A stretch of 7,623 nt of DNA, taken from the NCBI GenBank assembly GCA_964407285.1, contig CAYOVG010000340.1:1-7623 (forward strand), given 5' to 3'. Under the pieces are notes generated by a model, which ran no database searches, was not told the origin of the DNA, and saw nothing but the letters and a program-made list of their open reading frames with translations. A program made the position numbers and the translations under genes. Below, piece after piece: positions 6,476-7,623 of this stretch (its first letter is position 1; each line of letters starts with the position of its first letter). Origin of the DNA: CAYOVG01 sp964407285 (GTDB lineage Bacteria > Desulfobacterota > Syntrophobacteria > Syntrophobacterales > Syntrophobacteraceae).

Positions 6476-6545
6476 TCAACATTCCTCTTGAATCTAAGTA
6501 GATAAGTAAAGATATCTGATATCGTAAATCAACGTCTGCTCGATC
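6476..6545 (-). promoter_or_regulatory. Upstream region of the acetate transporter with a doubled GATATC palindrome
   Basis: This is the AT-rich stretch just before the minus-strand transporter start. Two copies of the palindrome GATATC lie one base apart (6511-6516 and 6518-6523), about 40 bases from the start codon, where a regulator could act. On the minus strand a TTGATT lies just upstream of them, but no good -10 box sits at the right spacing. I see no sigma54 (-24/-12) element. Confidence 0.3.
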
Positions 6546-6578
6546 GCTAACATGATCGTGATTGAAGGGATTGTCGCC

Positions 6579-6647
6579 GTGGGAGACCGGCATCTCGTGG
6601 GAGATCGACATCTGAATCGACATCTGGTGAAATGTCTGGTGAATCGG
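6579..6647. repeat. 18-bp tandem repeat followed by degenerate 12-bp units
   Basis: Two 18-base units, 6579-6596 (GTGGGAGACCGGCATCTC) and 6597-6614 (GTGGGAGATCGACATCTG), differ at 3 positions. They continue as AATCGACATCTG, GTGAAATGTCTG and GTGAATCGG (6615-6647), which look like shortened, drifted copies. Translated forward it would read GDRHLVGDRHLNRHL, but the surrounding frame (6552-6776) has no ribosome site or protein character, so I treat it as non-coding repeat DNA. Confidence 0.65.
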
Positions 6648-6707
6648 AGGAAACAACCGTACAAGCGCACTGATAGGGCTCCTGAAGACAGTAGTGAGTC
6701 CGTCCGA

Positions 6708-6743
6708 CGGCGAAAGCCGGCTCTCTCCCGTGGAAAAGCCACG
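6708..6743 (+). repeat. Two compact hairpins (GAAA-capped and CGTGG/CCACG)
   Basis: CGGC (6708-6711) and GCCG (6716-6719) close a GAAA tetraloop, the classic GNRA form. Ten bases later CGTGG (6729-6733) and CCACG (6739-6743) close an AAAAG loop. Short stems with purine-rich loops in succession suggest transcribed, folded RNA. They lie just upstream of the stretch that resembles a group II intron. Confidence 0.45.
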
Positions 6744-6785
6744 ATTTCAGCGCGCGCCTCGTCCTCGCCGGAATAACCCGCCAGG

Positions 6786-6807
6786 GGTTCGGAATCGCTT
6801 CCGAACC
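6786..6807 (+). repeat. Perfect 9-bp hairpin with tetraloop
   Basis: Arms GGTTCGGAA (6786-6794) and TTCCGAACC (6799-6807) are exact reverse complements around TCGC. No T-run follows, so it is not a standard intrinsic terminator as it stands. It ends 15 bases before the GTGTG that may be a group II intron 5' end. Some bacterial group II introns (class C) insert beside terminator-like hairpins, so the placement is suggestive only. Confidence 0.55.
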
Positions 6808-6822
6808 GAAGCCGTGAAACTC

Positions 6823-7137
6823 GTGTGAGCCACATGTTTCCCAAAAGGGTGGAGGAACCTGACCGGCATTCCGCCGCCGGTTGCCGGAGACGCCGGCTCC
6901 CGGAGGCTGGACGGACACGCTCGAACGAGAGCGCCAAAGTACCAGGAACCACCGAAAAGCGCAAGGGGGCAAGCCTCGGGCCTCGCCAGGTCTTCCCCCG
7001 AAAAGCGGAGTTACCCGGGTTGTCTCGGGAAAACAGCAACGCATCCTTCCTGGAAGGAGTCTGAGCGCGGAAGACAGCGGCGTCATGCTCGTGGTGGAGC
7101 ATAAATCAGGTCGAAAAACCGTGCAAACTTCAACGGA
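6823..7137 (+). ncRNA. Possible 5' fragment of a group II intron (reverse transcriptase missing)
   Basis: The stretch begins GTGTGAGCC, matching the group II 5' consensus GUGYG. It continues with phrases that I associate with domain I of bacterial group II introns: CGAACGAGAGCGCC (6921-6934), ACCGAAAAGCGCAAG (6952-6966) and CGAAAAGCGGAG (7000-7011). Later come a stem ATGCTC/GAGCAT (7085-7090 with 7097-7102) and AACCGTGCAAAC (7117-7128), which could be domain II/III sequence. It is rich in small hairpins and has no convincing protein frame. No reverse transcriptase follows, and I cannot find a domain V with its conserved AGC and GNRA-capped hairpin in the window, so it would be a truncated remnant. 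The call rests on remembered sequence resemblance, not on a computed alignment; another structured RNA is possible. Confidence 0.35.
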
Positions 7138-7520
7138 TGTTTTGGACGCCCTGCCTGAAGCGCCTGAGCAAAAGGCGCGATCTAATCTCCTTGCAATCGT
7201 TTCGAAGATTGATATATGCTGATAACGCGGCGCCGGCGCTCTGTCCCGGCAGGCAATCAAAAGGCTCGAAAAAAATGGAATGTGCGCAAAAGTGATTTTG
7301 GTTTGTGCGGAATCCAATCCATCCAAGTTTGGCGGGGGTATCTCAACCACGGCGCCGCTGATCATCTCATATGCGCCATGCGGACGAGTGACGGGCGGAT
7401 ATCGCTCCCTGAAGGCGCGTCGTGGGATAACCTGCTGGGGGCAGGGGGGTGGGTAACCGCGTGGTGAATAGTGGAATGTAGAAATCAGTAAGCGCTGAAA
7501 CTATTGAAATGAAGGGTCTT
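7138..7520. other. Stretch without a recognisable gene
   Basis: I recognise no gene here. A plus-strand frame through 6881-7222 ends in a segment beginning DVLDALPEAPEQK and could include a broken N-terminus of something, but it matches nothing I know. A frame at 7216-7467 has no ribosome site. A long minus-strand frame (7365-6547) crosses the hairpins and repeats and looks like chance opening in GC-rich DNA. A self-complementary GGCGCCGGCGC lies near 7228-7238. Confidence 0.5.
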
Positions 7521-7558
7521 AAGCACTCGAGAGGAAGTTCCTGATGGAACGGGTGCTT
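7521..7558 (+). repeat. Two-tier stem-loop overlapping a possible start codon
   Basis: AAGCACTC (7521-7528) pairs with GGGTGCTT (7551-7558), using one G-U pair, and inside it GTTCC (7537-7541) pairs with GGAAC (7546-7550) around TGAT. Eight unpaired bases on the 5' side contain the purine-rich AGAGGAA, a possible ribosome site. The ATG at 7544-7546 falls in the inner loop and stem. If this is a real leader, the fold would hide the start codon and could control translation. Confidence 0.35.
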
Positions 7559-7623
7559 TCGCCTTTCCGCGAGAAGATGATATGTCCCGGGAGATGGCCT
7601 TCCATGGAAGCGTTCTGGAAAGC
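7544..7623 (+). CDS. Possible start of an unidentified gene, cut by the right edge
   Basis: An ATG at 7544 follows AGAGGAAG (7530-7537) at a workable distance of 6 bases and opens 26 codons to the window edge without a stop, beginning MERVLSPFREKMICPG. I do not recognise the sequence. A competing ATG at 7582 in another frame (MSREMAFHG) also runs to the edge but has a poorer ribosome site. An 11-codon frame (7509-7544) ends in TGATG, overlapping the 7544 start, which would allow translational coupling, but it has no ribosome site of its own. Too little is visible to call this a gene with confidence. Confidence 0.2.
   Translation, partial: MERVLSPFREKMICPGRWPSMEAFWK

Noticed and set aside
6700..7140. 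HEARO/omega RNA of an IscB-type system
   Set aside because: The local sequence does not match the omega RNA sequence I remember, and no IscB or HNH nuclease gene is visible; group II-like phrases fit better.
6547..7365. A 272-codon minus-strand frame
   Set aside because: It crosses the tandem repeat and several perfect hairpins, has no ribosome site, and its composition (many Arg, Ser, Pro, Cys) does not resemble a folded protein.

Overview
The window looks like a GC-rich, Gram-negative bacterial chromosome segment. Envelope proteins of diderm type (a TamB/AsmA-like protein and a BON-domain lipoprotein), a NarX-type histidine kinase and an acetate-uptake transporter together suggest a proteobacterium or a member of the Desulfobacterota. 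That placement is inferred from gene content only; there is no rRNA or other phylogenetic marker here.

Layout. Bases 1-1735 (minus) hold the N-terminal 578 codons of a TamB/AsmA-like envelope protein that runs off the left edge and starts at a TTG codon. A 130-base divergent promoter region separates it from a complete zinc-dependent alcohol dehydrogenase (1866-2867, plus). Next comes a small BON-domain lipoprotein (2997-3320, plus). Bases 3321-4369 contain no convincing gene, but carry a strong 26-bp hairpin nested in a longer imperfect inverted repeat, a GNRA-capped hairpin and degenerate short repeats. A complete membrane-bound HisKA_3 histidine kinase follows (4370-5719, plus). It converges on a complete SatP/YaaH-type acetate transporter (5894-6475, minus), with two hairpins between the two stops. 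Bases 6476-7543 again lack a believable protein gene. They hold an 18-bp tandem repeat, a run of compact GNRA-type and other hairpins, and a stretch (about 6823-7137) that resembles the 5' part of a bacterial group II intron without its reverse transcriptase. A possible new reading frame opens at 7544 and leaves the window.

The genes do not form one obvious operon. Plausible themes are envelope maintenance (TamB-like protein, BON lipoprotein) and small-molecule carbon metabolism (alcohol dehydrogenase, acetate transporter). The histidine kinase has no response regulator in the window, so its partner is elsewhere. The two roughly 1-kb gene-free stretches rich in hairpins are the least ordinary part of the window. 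The best candidates for something undescribed are the 3549-3671 inverted-repeat element and the structured 6700-7140 region. Neither can be proved from the sequence alone.
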